43,859 nt of DNA from Mucilaginibacter sp. (lineage in GTDB: Bacteria; Bacteroidota; Bacteroidia; Sphingobacteriales; Sphingobacteriaceae): NCBI GenBank assembly GCA_028287865.1, contig JAQBOU010000057.1, forward strand, positions 1 through 43,859, given 5' to 3'. Shown one piece after another: positions 36,192 through 43,859 of the stretch. A model generated the notes under the pieces. The model saw only the letters and a list, made by a program, of their open reading frames with translations. It had not been told where the DNA came from and searched no databases. Positions within the stretch are counted from its first letter, which is position 1; the number at the start of each line of letters is the position of its first letter. The position numbers and the translations under genes are program-made.

Positions 36192-36250
36192 AAAGCAGAA
36201 AGCTAAAAAGGTGAAAGCAAAAAAGCTTTCTGCTTTTAGCTTTCTGCTTT
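36192..36250. repeat. Nested inverted repeat, AAAGCAGAAAGC type
   Basis: AAAGCAGAAAGCTAAAA (36192-36208) pairs perfectly with TTTTAGCTTTCTGCTTT (36234-36250), 17 bp, and the loop itself holds GAAAGC / GCTTTC. It sits between divergent genes, so it is not a terminator. The motif resembles the sequence just after recQ (AAAGCTGAAAG at about 13127-13137). Confidence 0.65.
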
Positions 36251-36292
36251 AATTCCATTGTTATTCCTATTTTTGACCCAAATTAAAATGCC

Positions 36293-37264
36293 TTGAAAGA
36301 ACAAAAAAGGATCATACTTATAGCGCTGATTACGGGTATAGTCCTGATGCTGGCAAAATTTGGCGCTTATTTTATTACTGCATCCAATTTTGTACTTACA
36401 GACGCCGCAGAAAGCATAGTCAATGTACTGGCAAGTTCTTTCGCCTTTTTTAGCATCTACCTTGCTGCCCAGCCACGTGACGAAAATCACCCTTACGGGC
36501 ATGGAAAGGTTGAATACTTTTCTGTTTTTATAGAAGGATCATTAATAGCTATAGCAGCGATAATAATTATTGTTAAATCGGTTTATGGTATCTTTTATCC
36601 TAACGTGATACATGATCTTTTAACAGGCGCCGCAATAATTGGAGTAACCGGTATAATTAACGGTGGTTTAGGTTTTTATATGATAAAGAAAGGGAAATCT
36701 CTCCCTTCAATTACCATTGAAGCTGATGGCCGCCACCTTTTAACAGATATGGTTACCAGCATTGGGTTGGTAGTTGGACTGCTGCTTATTGATTTCACAA
36801 AAATATTATGGCTGGATAGCGCCTTATCTGTTTTGGTGGGGTTATATATTTTATTTACCGGTTATAAACTTGTTCGCAGATCGGTTTCCAGCCTGATGGA
36901 CGAGGCTGATTTTGGAGTTGTAACGGAAATAGTGGAAGTATTAAACGAAAAACGAAAGGTGGAATGGATAGATATCCATAATTTCCGTGCTCAAAAATAT
37001 GGGAATGAGCTACATATAGACTGCCACATGACGCTTCCTAACTATTTTGATCTGAACCGTGTGCATGAAGAGGTAAAGCTGGTGGATATGCTTATTAACA
37101 GGGAAGTTACCAGAACAGAGCTATTTATTCACACCGATCCATGCCTGCCTGAATGTTGCCATTACTGCAGCATGCCTAACTGCCCCATACGATCGGAAGC
37201 AAAAACAGAAGATATCACCTGGACGCTGGATAAACTTATCCGGAATAAAAAACACTTTGAGTAA
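36293..37264 (+). CDS. Cation diffusion facilitator (CDF) metal exporter with cysteine-rich tail
   Basis: This 323-residue protein is a CDF-family divalent metal/H+ antiporter. Six helices are visible, with the metal-site residues in NFVLTDAAESIVNVLASS near residue 35, the HPYGHGKVEYFSVFIEGS loop near 68 and DGRHLLTDMVTSIG near 145, followed by a cytoplasmic domain. The C-terminus carries an added cysteine-rich segment HTDPCLPECCHYCSMPNCP (about residues 281-299). The start is a TTG at 36293: helix 1 begins within 6 residues, and the nearest ATG (36288) is out of frame and meets TGA at once. The stop overlaps the NUDIX start (TAATG). Confidence 0.88.
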   Translation: MKEQKRIILIALITGIVLMLAKFGAYFITASNFVLTDAAESIVNVLASSFAFFSIYLAAQPRDENHPYGHGKVEYFSVFIEGSLIAIAAIIIIVKSVYGIFYPNVIHDLLTGAAIIGVTGIINGGLGFYMIKKGKSLPSITIEADGRHLLTDMVTSIGLVVGLLLIDFTKILWLDSALSVLVGLYILFTGYKLVRRSVSSLMDEADFGVVTEIVEVLNEKRKVEWIDIHNFRAQKYGNELHIDCHMTLPNYFDLNRVHEEVKLVDMLINREVTRTELFIHTDPCLPECCHYCSMPNCPIRSEAKTEDITWTLDKLIRNKKHFE

Positions 37265-37701
37265 TGTATTTTAATATACGTGTTTATGGCCTGCTTATCA
37301 ATAATGATAATGAAATACTGATCAGTGATGAACAAGAATATGGTATGCGCTTTACAAAGTTTCCGGGTGGTGGGCTTGAGTTGGGCGAAGGCCTTATTGA
37401 TGGCTTAAAACGCGAATTTGTAGAAGAATGCAATGTAGAGATCGAAGTATTAAGCCATTTTTACACTACTGATTTTTTCGTAAAGTCGGCTTTTAACAAC
37501 TCGCAGGTGATCAGCGTTTATTACCTTGTTAAAAATAAAGAGCCTTTAAATTTAACTATTAAGACCATCGTGTTTGATTTTGAAGGAGCAGGAGAGGTGT
37601 TACAATCATTCCGATGGGTAAAATTAACTGATCTGGGTGCAGAGGAGTTTCTTTTTCCGACAGATCAGCATGTAGCAAAACTTTTAACAAATACAATATG
37701 A
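37264..37701 (+). CDS. NUDIX hydrolase
   Basis: This 145-residue protein has the Nudix box G-x5-E-x7-REU-x-EE in GGLELGEGLIDGLKREFVEE, with the usual Gly near the end replaced by Asn (ECNVEI). The N-terminal strand phrase is IRVYGLLINNDNEILISDEQ. NUDIX enzymes cleave nucleoside diphosphates linked to another group; the substrate here cannot be told. Its start overlaps the CDF stop by one base and its stop overlaps the bioA start by four bases (ATGA), so it is translationally coupled in the CDF-NUDIX-bioA operon. There is no membrane segment. Confidence 0.88.
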   Translation: MYFNIRVYGLLINNDNEILISDEQEYGMRFTKFPGGGLELGEGLIDGLKREFVEECNVEIEVLSHFYTTDFFVKSAFNNSQVISVYYLVKNKEPLNLTIKTIVFDFEGAGEVLQSFRWVKLTDLGAEEFLFPTDQHVAKLLTNTI

Positions 37702-38963
37702 CCCTGGTTGACAGAGATTTAAAAGTTATATGGCATCCATATACCCAAATGAAAATTGCCTCGCCACCCATACCCATTGTACGTGGCGAAGGTACTTGCC
37801 TTTTTGATGAAGATGGGAAAAAATACATTGATGCGATATCATCATGGTGGGTAAATATACATGGGCATGCGCATCCCTACATCGCAAAAAAAGTTTCGGA
37901 ACAACTGTTTAAGCTGGAACATGCTATTTTCGCGGGCTTTACCCATGAAGGTGCGGTTGAATTAGCGGAAAGGTTGTTAAGTATACTTCCGGCTAATCAG
38001 CAAAAAGCATTTTATTCTGATGATGGTTCTACCGCTGTTGAGGTTGGTATTAAAATGTGCCTTCAATACTGGCATAATAAAGGGGAGGGGCGCAACAAAA
38101 TATTGGCGTTTAAAAATGCTTACCACGGCGATACCTTCGGGGCAATGGCAGTAAGCGGGCGCAGCGCTTTTACCGCTGCATTTGATTCATTGTTATTTGA
38201 AGTAGAATTTATCGACCTGCCCAATATTTCAAACATCAATGCGCTCAAATCTCAGATCTCCAGTCTTAAATCCCAGGCCGCTTGTTTCATATTCGAACCC
38301 CTGGTGCAAGGTACTGCTGGTATGGTGATGTACGAGGCTGAGTTTCTCAACCAGCTAATGAAACACTGCCGTGAAGAGGGTGTTTTGATGATTGCTGATG
38401 AGGTGTTCACCGGTTTTGGTCGTACAGGAAAGCCGTTTGCTTGTAATCATGTAGACGAGCAGCCCGACATTATGTGCTTTTCCAAAGGCTTAACCGGCGG
38501 AACAATGGCTTTGGGCCTTACTACCTGTACCCTAAAGATCTACGAGGCTTTTTTATCGGATAGCCGCTTAAAGACACTGTTTCACGGTCATTCATTTACG
38601 GCTAACCCAGTAGCTTGCGCAGCTGCCCTGGCAAGTTTGGATCTTTTTATGGAAGCCGCTACAGACGAAAGCATAAAAAGAATTGAAACTTCCCACCATC
38701 AATTCAAATTAAAAATAAAAGATCATCCTAAAGTAAAAACTATCAGACAAACCGGGACTATCCTGGCTTTGGAATGGCAAACAGGTAACGATACTTCGTA
38801 CTTTAGTTCATTACGTGATACTTTATACAATTATTTTTTAGCAGCCGGCATTATACTACGGCCATTGGGAAACATTATTTATATTTTACCTCCTTATTGC
38901 ATTACTGATGCAGAGCTGACCTACATTTACAGCAAAATTGAACAGGCGCTGGATGAAATATAA
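37698..38963 (+). CDS. bioA: Adenosylmethionine--8-amino-7-oxononanoate aminotransferase
   Basis: This 421-residue class III aminotransferase makes 7,8-diaminononanoate in biotin synthesis, using S-adenosylmethionine as amino donor. Family marks are the BioA N-terminal phrase VIWHPYTQMKIASPPIPIV, DAISSWWVNIHGHAHPYI near residue 46, FYSDDGSTAVEVGIKM near 110, AYHGDTFGAMAVSGRS near 143, LMIADEVFTGFGRTGKPFAC near 230, the PLP lysine in CFSKGLTGGTMALGLTTCT near 262, and LFHGHSFTANPVACAAALA. Length is normal. Other biotin genes (bioB, bioD, bioF) are not in the window. It is preceded by NUDIX with overlap and followed after 33 bases by a ferritin-like protein gene. Confidence 0.94.
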   Translation: MTLVDRDLKVIWHPYTQMKIASPPIPIVRGEGTCLFDEDGKKYIDAISSWWVNIHGHAHPYIAKKVSEQLFKLEHAIFAGFTHEGAVELAERLLSILPANQQKAFYSDDGSTAVEVGIKMCLQYWHNKGEGRNKILAFKNAYHGDTFGAMAVSGRSAFTAAFDSLLFEVEFIDLPNISNINALKSQISSLKSQAACFIFEPLVQGTAGMVMYEAEFLNQLMKHCREEGVLMIADEVFTGFGRTGKPFACNHVDEQPDIMCFSKGLTGGTMALGLTTCTLKIYEAFLSDSRLKTLFHGHSFTANPVACAAALASLDLFMEAATDESIKRIETSHHQFKLKIKDHPKVKTIRQTGTILALEWQTGNDTSYFSSLRDTLYNYFLAAGIILRPLGNIIYILPPYCITDAELTYIYSKIEQALDEI

Positions 38964-38996
38964 TTATTCAGCAATCAGTATCATACTTAAATAATT

Positions 38997-39611
38997 ATGG
39001 AACTAAGAAAAATACTCCCTCATATTATAACAGATAAACAACTGCACGCACGCTGGTTAAATACCTTATCGTTGATGGAAAATACCGGTGCGCGTAAAAT
39101 ATCTGCCAGTGAAGACCCGCTTACCGTTACTTATATTATATTAAAGCATGCTGCCGAAGAACATCGCCATGCTTTTTATCTTAAAAAACAAATAGAAAAA
39201 ACCGGCAATGTGCTTTGCCCTACCTATGCTCCCGAATACCTATTAGCTCCTGCATTTAGCAAATACTACCTTAATCAACTGGATATAGAGGTATGCCGGT
39301 ATTTAAAAAGAGAACTTGGCTTAGCCGGAAAAGAACTTCGTTTTGCTGCTTATCTGCTGGTTACTTATGCCATTGAAGTACGTGCAGACGAATTATACCC
39401 TGTGTACCAAGAGGCCCTTGAAGCGGTATCAAGCAAAGTGAATGTTAAATCTATTATTTTAGAAGAGGAGGGACACCTGGAAGAAATGATCAGTCAGCTT
39501 AAAAAGTTTTCACCGCAATGGGAATTTCATGCTCAAAAAGCTGTCGAATTTGAAAGCAGGCTGTTTTCTGAATGGGTAGACGCATTGGCCGGTGATTTAA
39601 TGATGCAATAA
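38997..39611 (+). CDS. Ferritin-like (four-helix, candidate di-iron) protein
   Basis: I do not recognise a named family for this 204-residue, wholly helical, cytoplasmic protein. The sequence carries the ligand pattern of ferritin-like di-iron proteins: E28 in the first helix (LSLMENTG), E55-x-x-H58 in AAEEHRHAF, E127 in AIEVRADEL and E157-x-x-H160 in LEEEGHLEEM, the E...ExxH...E...ExxH order. Such proteins can be oxidases, oxygenases, hydroxylases such as MiaE, or iron stores. It lies 33 bases after bioA on the same strand and ends the operon, converging on the mocA-like gene. A link to biotin or pimelate chemistry is possible but not shown. Confidence 0.62.
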   Translation: MELRKILPHIITDKQLHARWLNTLSLMENTGARKISASEDPLTVTYIILKHAAEEHRHAFYLKKQIEKTGNVLCPTYAPEYLLAPAFSKYYLNQLDIEVCRYLKRELGLAGKELRFAAYLLVTYAIEVRADELYPVYQEALEAVSSKVNVKSIILEEEGHLEEMISQLKKFSPQWEFHAQKAVEFESRLFSEWVDALAGDLMMQ

Positions 39612-39646
39612 AAGTTAAAAGATCAATTAAATCCATTACAGTCTCG

Positions 39647-40237
39647 CTACCGGGAAGGATTAGACAAGCTTAGCTTTTCAAAATCTTCCACAGTGTCTAT
39701 ATCGATTATTCCCTGGGGGAAAGGGATGGCATGAACAGTGTCAGCATATTTTAATAAATTTTTTTTGGCACCATCCTGTCCTTTTAATGATAATAGCTCA
39801 GGGAAATAAACAACGTCAAATAAAGCCGGAGGGCCCAATGTTTCGTTGTATGCACAGGCTGCAATCCCTTCTTTGGATTTTGAAAGGATAAGCAGGTTTA
39901 GGATAGGAGTATCTACCAGGGGCTGGTCGCAGAGCATTAAAATTACTGAGGTAGCCTTCGGTTCAATTTTTTGCATTTCTATTATTCCCGACCTGATAGA
40001 AGACGCCATACCTTCCTGCCAGGTTTCACTATAAACGATATTAATGTTTAAATCTTTAATGGTTGGCTCAATTACATTCTTATTTGCTCCCAGCACAACA
40101 ATTACAGGCTGGCAAACGGAGGCATTAGCTGTTTCAACTGCTCTTTGCAATAAAGTTTGCCCTTTATAAATCAAGTTTTGCTTGGGTTTACCCAGCCTTA
40201 CAGATGCACCTGCTGCAAGTATGATTATACCGGTCAT
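39647..40237 (-). CDS. mocA: MocA/MobA-like molybdenum cofactor nucleotidyltransferase
   Basis: This 196-residue GT-A-fold enzyme has the nucleotide-binding signature IIILAAGASVRLGKPKQNLI at its start, typical of the MocA branch (CTP:molybdopterin cytidylyltransferase) rather than MobA (usually LAGG). Other marks are VIVVLGANKNVIEP, ILMLCDQPLVDTPIL near residue 100 and GPPALFDVVYFPEL. It would attach CMP (or GMP) to the molybdenum cofactor for a xanthine-dehydrogenase-type enzyme. It starts 4 bases after the xdhC stop, and both face away from moaA, consistent with one Moco region. No molybdoenzyme structural gene is in the window. Confidence 0.87.
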   Translation of the reverse strand: MTGIIILAAGASVRLGKPKQNLIYKGQTLLQRAVETANASVCQPVIVVLGANKNVIEPTIKDLNINIVYSETWQEGMASSIRSGIIEMQKIEPKATSVILMLCDQPLVDTPILNLLILSKSKEGIAACAYNETLGPPALFDVVYFPELLSLKGQDGAKKNLLKYADTVHAIPFPQGIIDIDTVEDFEKLSLSNPSR

Positions 40238-40241
40238 TTAA

Positions 40242-41414
40242 TTAACAGGATTTAATTTCGACCGTGGGAATGCTTTGCTCAACCAATTGTTCGGCCGCGC
40301 GGTTATGGATAACAGGTTTATCCCGAAGGGATGTTCCGGATCTTTTAGTTAAAACAGCCTGCATTTCTGCAATGATTGATAAGGCAATTTCATCCGAGTT
40401 TTCTGAGCCGATATCCAATCCGGCAGGCCCGTAGATTGTTTTTAATTGCTGAGTGGTAATGTGGACACCTTCCTCCCTCAATTCATCCAACATCCGGTTC
40501 AATCTTTTCTTGGGGCCCAAAGCGGCTATGTATGGTAATCCGGCAGGCAATAACTCCCTCAGCATAGCCATATCGTAGTTGTAATTATGGGTCATCAGTA
40601 CAACTACCGAGCGGTCGTCCAAAATAATTTTCGAAAGTGCTTGTTCCGGCTTTGCAATAATTATTTTTTTTGCGAGCGGAAAGCGTTCGGGAACAGCATA
40701 ATTTGCCCTGCCGTCAACCAGTGTAACATGCCAGCCTAATACTGCTGCAAATTGCACCATTGGAATAGCATCATTACCCGCCCCGAAGATCACCAGCGAA
40801 ACTGTCGGCTGCATCAACTCAATAAAACAGGTGAACCGGTTACCGTATACATAGGTTTTGGTTACCGAATTGCCGTTTTTAAGTACATCTTTTGCATCCG
40901 CAAGCAGTGCTTCTTTTATTTCTTCATCGGGGAACGTTCCTTGTATTTGCTCATCCGCAGTTAATAGTAAAGAAGTTCCCGGTTGCGCTGCTTGTTTATC
41001 ATTTAAAGAAAACAAGGTGATCAACACAACAGGCGCTCTTTTACTTAAAAATTGCCTGAACAATTGAATCGGGGTATGTTGTTTATCCGGAAATATAGGT
41101 TCAATTAAAATGTGAATGATGCCGTTACAGCCTAATCCCACGCCAAATTTTGCGTCGTCATCGTCGGTTGTATCATAAGTAACCAGCATGGGCTTGTTTT
41201 GCGCCATTACCAAACGGGCTTTTCTCAAGGCATCGCCCTCCAAACAACCGCCGCTTATAGCACCGGTAAGCTGCCCGTCTTCCGTAATAAGCATGCGCGC
41301 ACCGGCACGGCGATAGGACGATCCTTCAACCAGCACCACTGTTGCCAAAGCAGTTTGTTTGCCATCTTTATAAGCTTTATCAAACGCAGCTACGATCTCC
41401 TGTAATTCCTTCAC
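40242..41414 (-). CDS. xdhC: XdhC-family molybdenum cofactor insertion/sulfuration protein
   Basis: This protein has the XdhC/CoxI N-terminal domain (ATVVLVEGSSYRRAGARMLI, GAISGGCLEGDALRKARL, GVGLGCNGIIHILIEP) and a C-terminal Rossmann domain (VSLVIFGAGNDAIPMVQFAA, VVLMTHNYNYDMAMLRELLP, IAALGPKKRLNRML, IYGPAGLDIGSENSDEIALS). Known members bind Moco and help its sulfuration and insertion into xanthine dehydrogenase. The frame is open to an ATG at 41531, but the first 39 codons of that version are AT-rich, hydrophobic and unlike the family; the GTG at 41414 (VKELQEIVAAFDKAY) is the better start. It is followed after 4 bases by the mocA-like gene and diverges from moaA. Confidence 0.88.
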   Translation of the reverse strand: MKELQEIVAAFDKAYKDGKQTALATVVLVEGSSYRRAGARMLITEDGQLTGAISGGCLEGDALRKARLVMAQNKPMLVTYDTTDDDDAKFGVGLGCNGIIHILIEPIFPDKQHTPIQLFRQFLSKRAPVVLITLFSLNDKQAAQPGTSLLLTADEQIQGTFPDEEIKEALLADAKDVLKNGNSVTKTYVYGNRFTCFIELMQPTVSLVIFGAGNDAIPMVQFAAVLGWHVTLVDGRANYAVPERFPLAKKIIIAKPEQALSKIILDDRSVVVLMTHNYNYDMAMLRELLPAGLPYIAALGPKKRLNRMLDELREEGVHITTQQLKTIYGPAGLDIGSENSDEIALSIIAEMQAVLTKRSGTSLRDKPVIHNRAAEQLVEQSIPTVEIKSC

Positions 41415-41633
41415 CCGCAGTTTTAAATTAAGAAATGCTTTTCCAACAAATATAAAGCAATGTTGTTTATTTGTTATATTGATTGGGAATACATCCTGTA
41501 ACAAATTTAAAATGTAAGATAAAAAGTACATTTAAACAACATTGTACAAATATGTATTCTTTATTTTTACATTGTAAAACATCAGCTGAAGGATTTGGTT
41601 GCTTGTTTTATATAGATTTTAAAGCGTAAATAA

Positions 41634-42623
41634 TTGTTATTAGATAATCACGGACGAAAAATAAATTACCTGCGGCTGGCCGTTACAGACAGGTGCAACC
41701 TGCGTTGCTTTTACTGCATGCCGGAGGAGGGCCTGAACTGGCTTTCGCGTAAAGAACTGATGACCTATGAGGAAATGCTGCAGGTTTGTTCTTTATTGGT
41801 TAAAATGGGTGTCGAAAAGATTCGTATTACCGGCGGTGAACCTTTTGTAAGAAAGGATATCATGAAGTTTTTAACCTCACTTTCTGGCCTGCAGGGGTTA
41901 AATGAACTCACCATAACCACTAATGGCGTATTAACCGCGCCTTATGTAAAAGAGTTGAAAAATATAGGCGTTAAGTCTGTAAACCTTAGTTTGGATACAC
42001 TGGATGCCAATCGCTTTTTTTCTATCACCGGAAGGGACGAGTTTCAAAAGGTAATGTCGACTCTCGGCGAGTTGTTGAAGCATGAGATAGAAGTTAAAAT
42101 AAATGCGGTGGTTATGGAGGGCAAAAACAACCAGGATATAATTCCACTGGTTGAACTGACTAAGGATTTGCCGGTTAGCGTTCGTTTTATAGAGGAGATG
42201 CCTTTTAACGGCGATGGTCATTTATACACAGGCTTAAAATGGGATTATGTACGTATACTGGAAGAAATAAAAGATCGTTATCCGGATACAAAAAAAACAG
42301 TTGATCCTTTATTTTCTACTTCCTATAATTACCAGGTTCCGGGCCATAAGGGAAGTATAGGAATAATTGCAGCTTACTCCCGTACCTTTTGCGGTACCTG
42401 TAACCGGATCCGTATTACACCCGAAGGTGTTTTAAAAACCTGTTTGTATGATAACGGGATCTTAAATATTAAAGACCGGTTACGCGATGGTGCAACGGAA
42501 GAAACTGTAAAGGCAGTGTTGTTGGATGCATTTAACAACAAAGCAAAGAACGGTTGGGAAGCTGAGCGCCTGCGAACTAAAAATCAGGGGGCGCATGAAT
42601 CTATGGCCACTATTGGTGGTTAA
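41634..42623 (+). CDS. moaA: GTP 3',8-cyclase (molybdenum cofactor synthesis, radical SAM)
   Basis: This 329-residue radical SAM enzyme catalyses the first step from GTP towards cyclic pyranopterin. The start is a TTG at 41634, giving LLDNHGRKINYLRLAVTDRC, the usual MoaA beginning; no upstream in-frame ATG fits. The SAM cluster cysteines are C21, C25 and C28 (CNLRCFYC), with the GGEP motif in IRITGGEPFVRKDI. The second cluster is in TFCGTCNRIRITPEG and CLYDNG near residues 255-275. The chain ends with the conserved Gly-Gly (MATIGG) needed for activity. It is followed after 29 bases by moeA on the same strand. Confidence 0.96.
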   Translation: MLLDNHGRKINYLRLAVTDRCNLRCFYCMPEEGLNWLSRKELMTYEEMLQVCSLLVKMGVEKIRITGGEPFVRKDIMKFLTSLSGLQGLNELTITTNGVLTAPYVKELKNIGVKSVNLSLDTLDANRFFSITGRDEFQKVMSTLGELLKHEIEVKINAVVMEGKNNQDIIPLVELTKDLPVSVRFIEEMPFNGDGHLYTGLKWDYVRILEEIKDRYPDTKKTVDPLFSTSYNYQVPGHKGSIGIIAAYSRTFCGTCNRIRITPEGVLKTCLYDNGILNIKDRLRDGATEETVKAVLLDAFNNKAKNGWEAERLRTKNQGAHESMATIGG

Positions 42624-42652
42624 TTAATGGTAAGTATATAACTGGCGGATAA

Positions 42653-43858
42653 ATGATAACTGTTGAAGAAGCCGAAAGTATAATAATGGCACAGGTAAGC
42701 GATTACGGTGCCGAAATTGTCCCTTTTGAAATGGCGTTGGGCCGTATATTGGCCGAAAATATTAAAGCCGACCGTGACCTGCCGCCATTTAACAGGGTTA
42801 CAATGGATGGCATAGCCATAAATTACGAAGCAATTGAAAACGGTATAAGCACCTTTCGGATTAAGGCTACTCAAGCTGCCGGTGACGAACCTGCCCATAT
42901 TAATGAACCAGCTGAATGTATTGAGATCATGACCGGTGCTATGCTGCCAGCCTCCGCTGATACAGTTATTCGTTACGAGGACCTTGAACTCAGGGCCGGG
43001 TTGGCTACTTTGGTTACAAACGGGATAAAAAGAGGCCAAAACATACATTACAAAGGAAACGATAAAAAACAGGATGAGCTTGTTGCGCGCGAAGGACAAG
43101 TGGTTACTCCCGCGATTATCAGTCTTATAGCATCTGTTGGAGAAACGGAATTGCGCGTAAAAAAATTACCGCGGGTTGTTATCCTTTCTTCAGGGGATGA
43201 ATTGGTTGAAATAGATCAGACGCCTTCTCCTTACCAGATCAGGATGTCGAACAGCTATACAATGAAAGCTGTTTTAAAACAGCACAATCTCGAAGCCGAT
43301 AAGCTTCATTTGCCCGATGATCCGGAAATTATTAAAAACAAGTTGAAGAATTGCCTGGAGAATTATGATGTATTATTATTGAGCGGAGGGGTTTCAATGG
43401 GTAAGTTTGATCATATACCAAGGGCATTGGAAGCGTTACAGGTACACACACTTTTCCACAAAGTTCAGCAACGCCCAGGCAAGCCTTTCTGGTTTGGCAA
43501 ACATGAAAACGGGGCGCTTGTTTTTGCTTTCCCCGGCAACCCTGTTGCCACCTTTATGTGCGTTTACCGTTATTTTTTGCCATGGTTAAAGGCTACCTTG
43601 AATATGCAGACAGAACCACCTCTACAGGCAGTTTTAGATAGCCGTTTAAGCTTTAATTATCCTTTAAAATACTTTTTGCAGGTAAAACTTTATTATAATG
43701 AGTATTGCCAGCTAATGGCTGCGCCAGTTGAAGGAAATGGTTCAGGCGATTTTGCTAATCTGGCAGATACAGGGGCATTTATGGAATTGCCGCTGGAGAA
43801 AAATGAATTTAAAAGGGGAGAGGTGTTTAAAATATGGCCCTTTGATAACAGATTATGA
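42653..43858 (+). CDS. moeA: Molybdopterin molybdenumtransferase MoeA
   Basis: This 401-residue protein inserts molybdate into adenylated molybdopterin. The N-terminal domains contain MITVEEAESIIMAQV, ILAENIKADRDLPPFNRVTM with DGIA following, and IMTGAMLPASADTVIRYEDL near residue 90. The MoCF-binding domain has VVILSSGDELVEIDQ near 180, MSNSYTMKAVLKQHNLEADK, YDVLLLSGGVSMGKFDHIP near 250 and FHKVQQRPGKPFWFGKH, then FAFPGNPVATFMCVYRYFLP. The C-terminal domain IV is complete. The stop at 43856-43858 overlaps a possible ATG (43855-43857) of a next gene beyond the window, the usual ATGA coupling. Confidence 0.96.
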   Translation: MITVEEAESIIMAQVSDYGAEIVPFEMALGRILAENIKADRDLPPFNRVTMDGIAINYEAIENGISTFRIKATQAAGDEPAHINEPAECIEIMTGAMLPASADTVIRYEDLELRAGLATLVTNGIKRGQNIHYKGNDKKQDELVAREGQVVTPAIISLIASVGETELRVKKLPRVVILSSGDELVEIDQTPSPYQIRMSNSYTMKAVLKQHNLEADKLHLPDDPEIIKNKLKNCLENYDVLLLSGGVSMGKFDHIPRALEALQVHTLFHKVQQRPGKPFWFGKHENGALVFAFPGNPVATFMCVYRYFLPWLKATLNMQTEPPLQAVLDSRLSFNYPLKYFLQVKLYYNEYCQLMAAPVEGNGSGDFANLADTGAFMELPLEKNEFKRGEVFKIWPFDNRL

Positions 43859-43859
43859 T

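Noticed and set aside
36288..36296. ATG as start of the CDF transporter
   Set aside because: The ATG at 36288 is out of frame with the transporter and reaches TGA after one codon; the TTG at 36293 fits the helix 1 position.
41415..41531. N-terminal extension of XdhC to the ATG at 41531
   Set aside because: The 39 added residues are AT-driven, hydrophobic and unlike the family; the XdhC domain begins just after the GTG at 41414.
42620..43099. 159-residue open frame on the minus strand opposite moaA/moeA
   Set aside because: It is antisense to the conserved start of moeA and has no domain support.

Overview
The window (about 43.9 kb, moderately AT-rich) reads as chromosome of a Bacteroidota bacterium, most likely family Sphingobacteriaceae (Mucilaginibacter/Pedobacter-like). 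The evidence is the gene content: DUF3667 and DUF5686 proteins, a bifunctional-nuclease/UVR protein, a full sphingolipid pathway, an OMF-MFP-RND efflux operon, weak Shine-Dalgarno signals and TAnnTTTG-type -7 promoter elements. The assignment is inference from protein families; no rRNA or tRNA gene is visible.

Layout. 1-87: tail of a probable glycoside hydrolase. 134-5065 (minus): etfB-etfA, bifunctional nuclease, CNT nucleoside transporter, DUF3667 protein. 5222-6876 (plus): small TPR protein and chromate-type transporter. 6877-8439 (minus): dnaB. 8733-9503 (plus): rlmB. 9590-10675 (minus): mannose-1-phosphate guanylyltransferase. 10924-13119 (plus): recQ, followed by a strong terminator and directly behind it a truncated 5' piece of a group II (IIC-like) intron. 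13395-16978 (minus): an unrecognised exported protein, a CAP/SCP protein, and a TPR protein whose C-terminal membrane anchor is out of frame at a run of nine A.

17220-27852 (all minus) is the most interesting block. It holds serine palmitoyltransferase, a GNAT-fold probable bacterial ceramide synthase, an SDR probable ceramide reductase, myo-inositol-phosphate synthase, a PgpA-type phosphatase, a DUF5686 outer-membrane protein, a CDP-alcohol phosphatidyltransferase, a fatty-acid-hydroxylase-type di-iron enzyme and an AUR1/PAP2-type enzyme. Read together this is a nearly complete route from serine, acyl-CoA and glucose-6-phosphate to inositol-phosphoryl ceramide, probably hydroxylated. It resembles the eukaryotic pathway and the inositol-lipid locus of Bacteroides, but here ceramide and inositol genes are merged in one locus.

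28187-33873 (plus): tripartite RND efflux operon. 34318-34878 (plus): small outer-membrane beta-barrel. 34957-36150 (minus): aspartate-type aminotransferase. 36293-39611 (plus): CDF metal exporter with a cysteine-rich tail, NUDIX hydrolase, bioA and a ferritin-like di-iron protein. 39647-41414 (minus) and 41634-43858 (plus): divergent molybdenum-cofactor genes (mocA-like, xdhC, moaA, moeA). Several intergenic spaces carry short inverted-repeat elements of related sequence.
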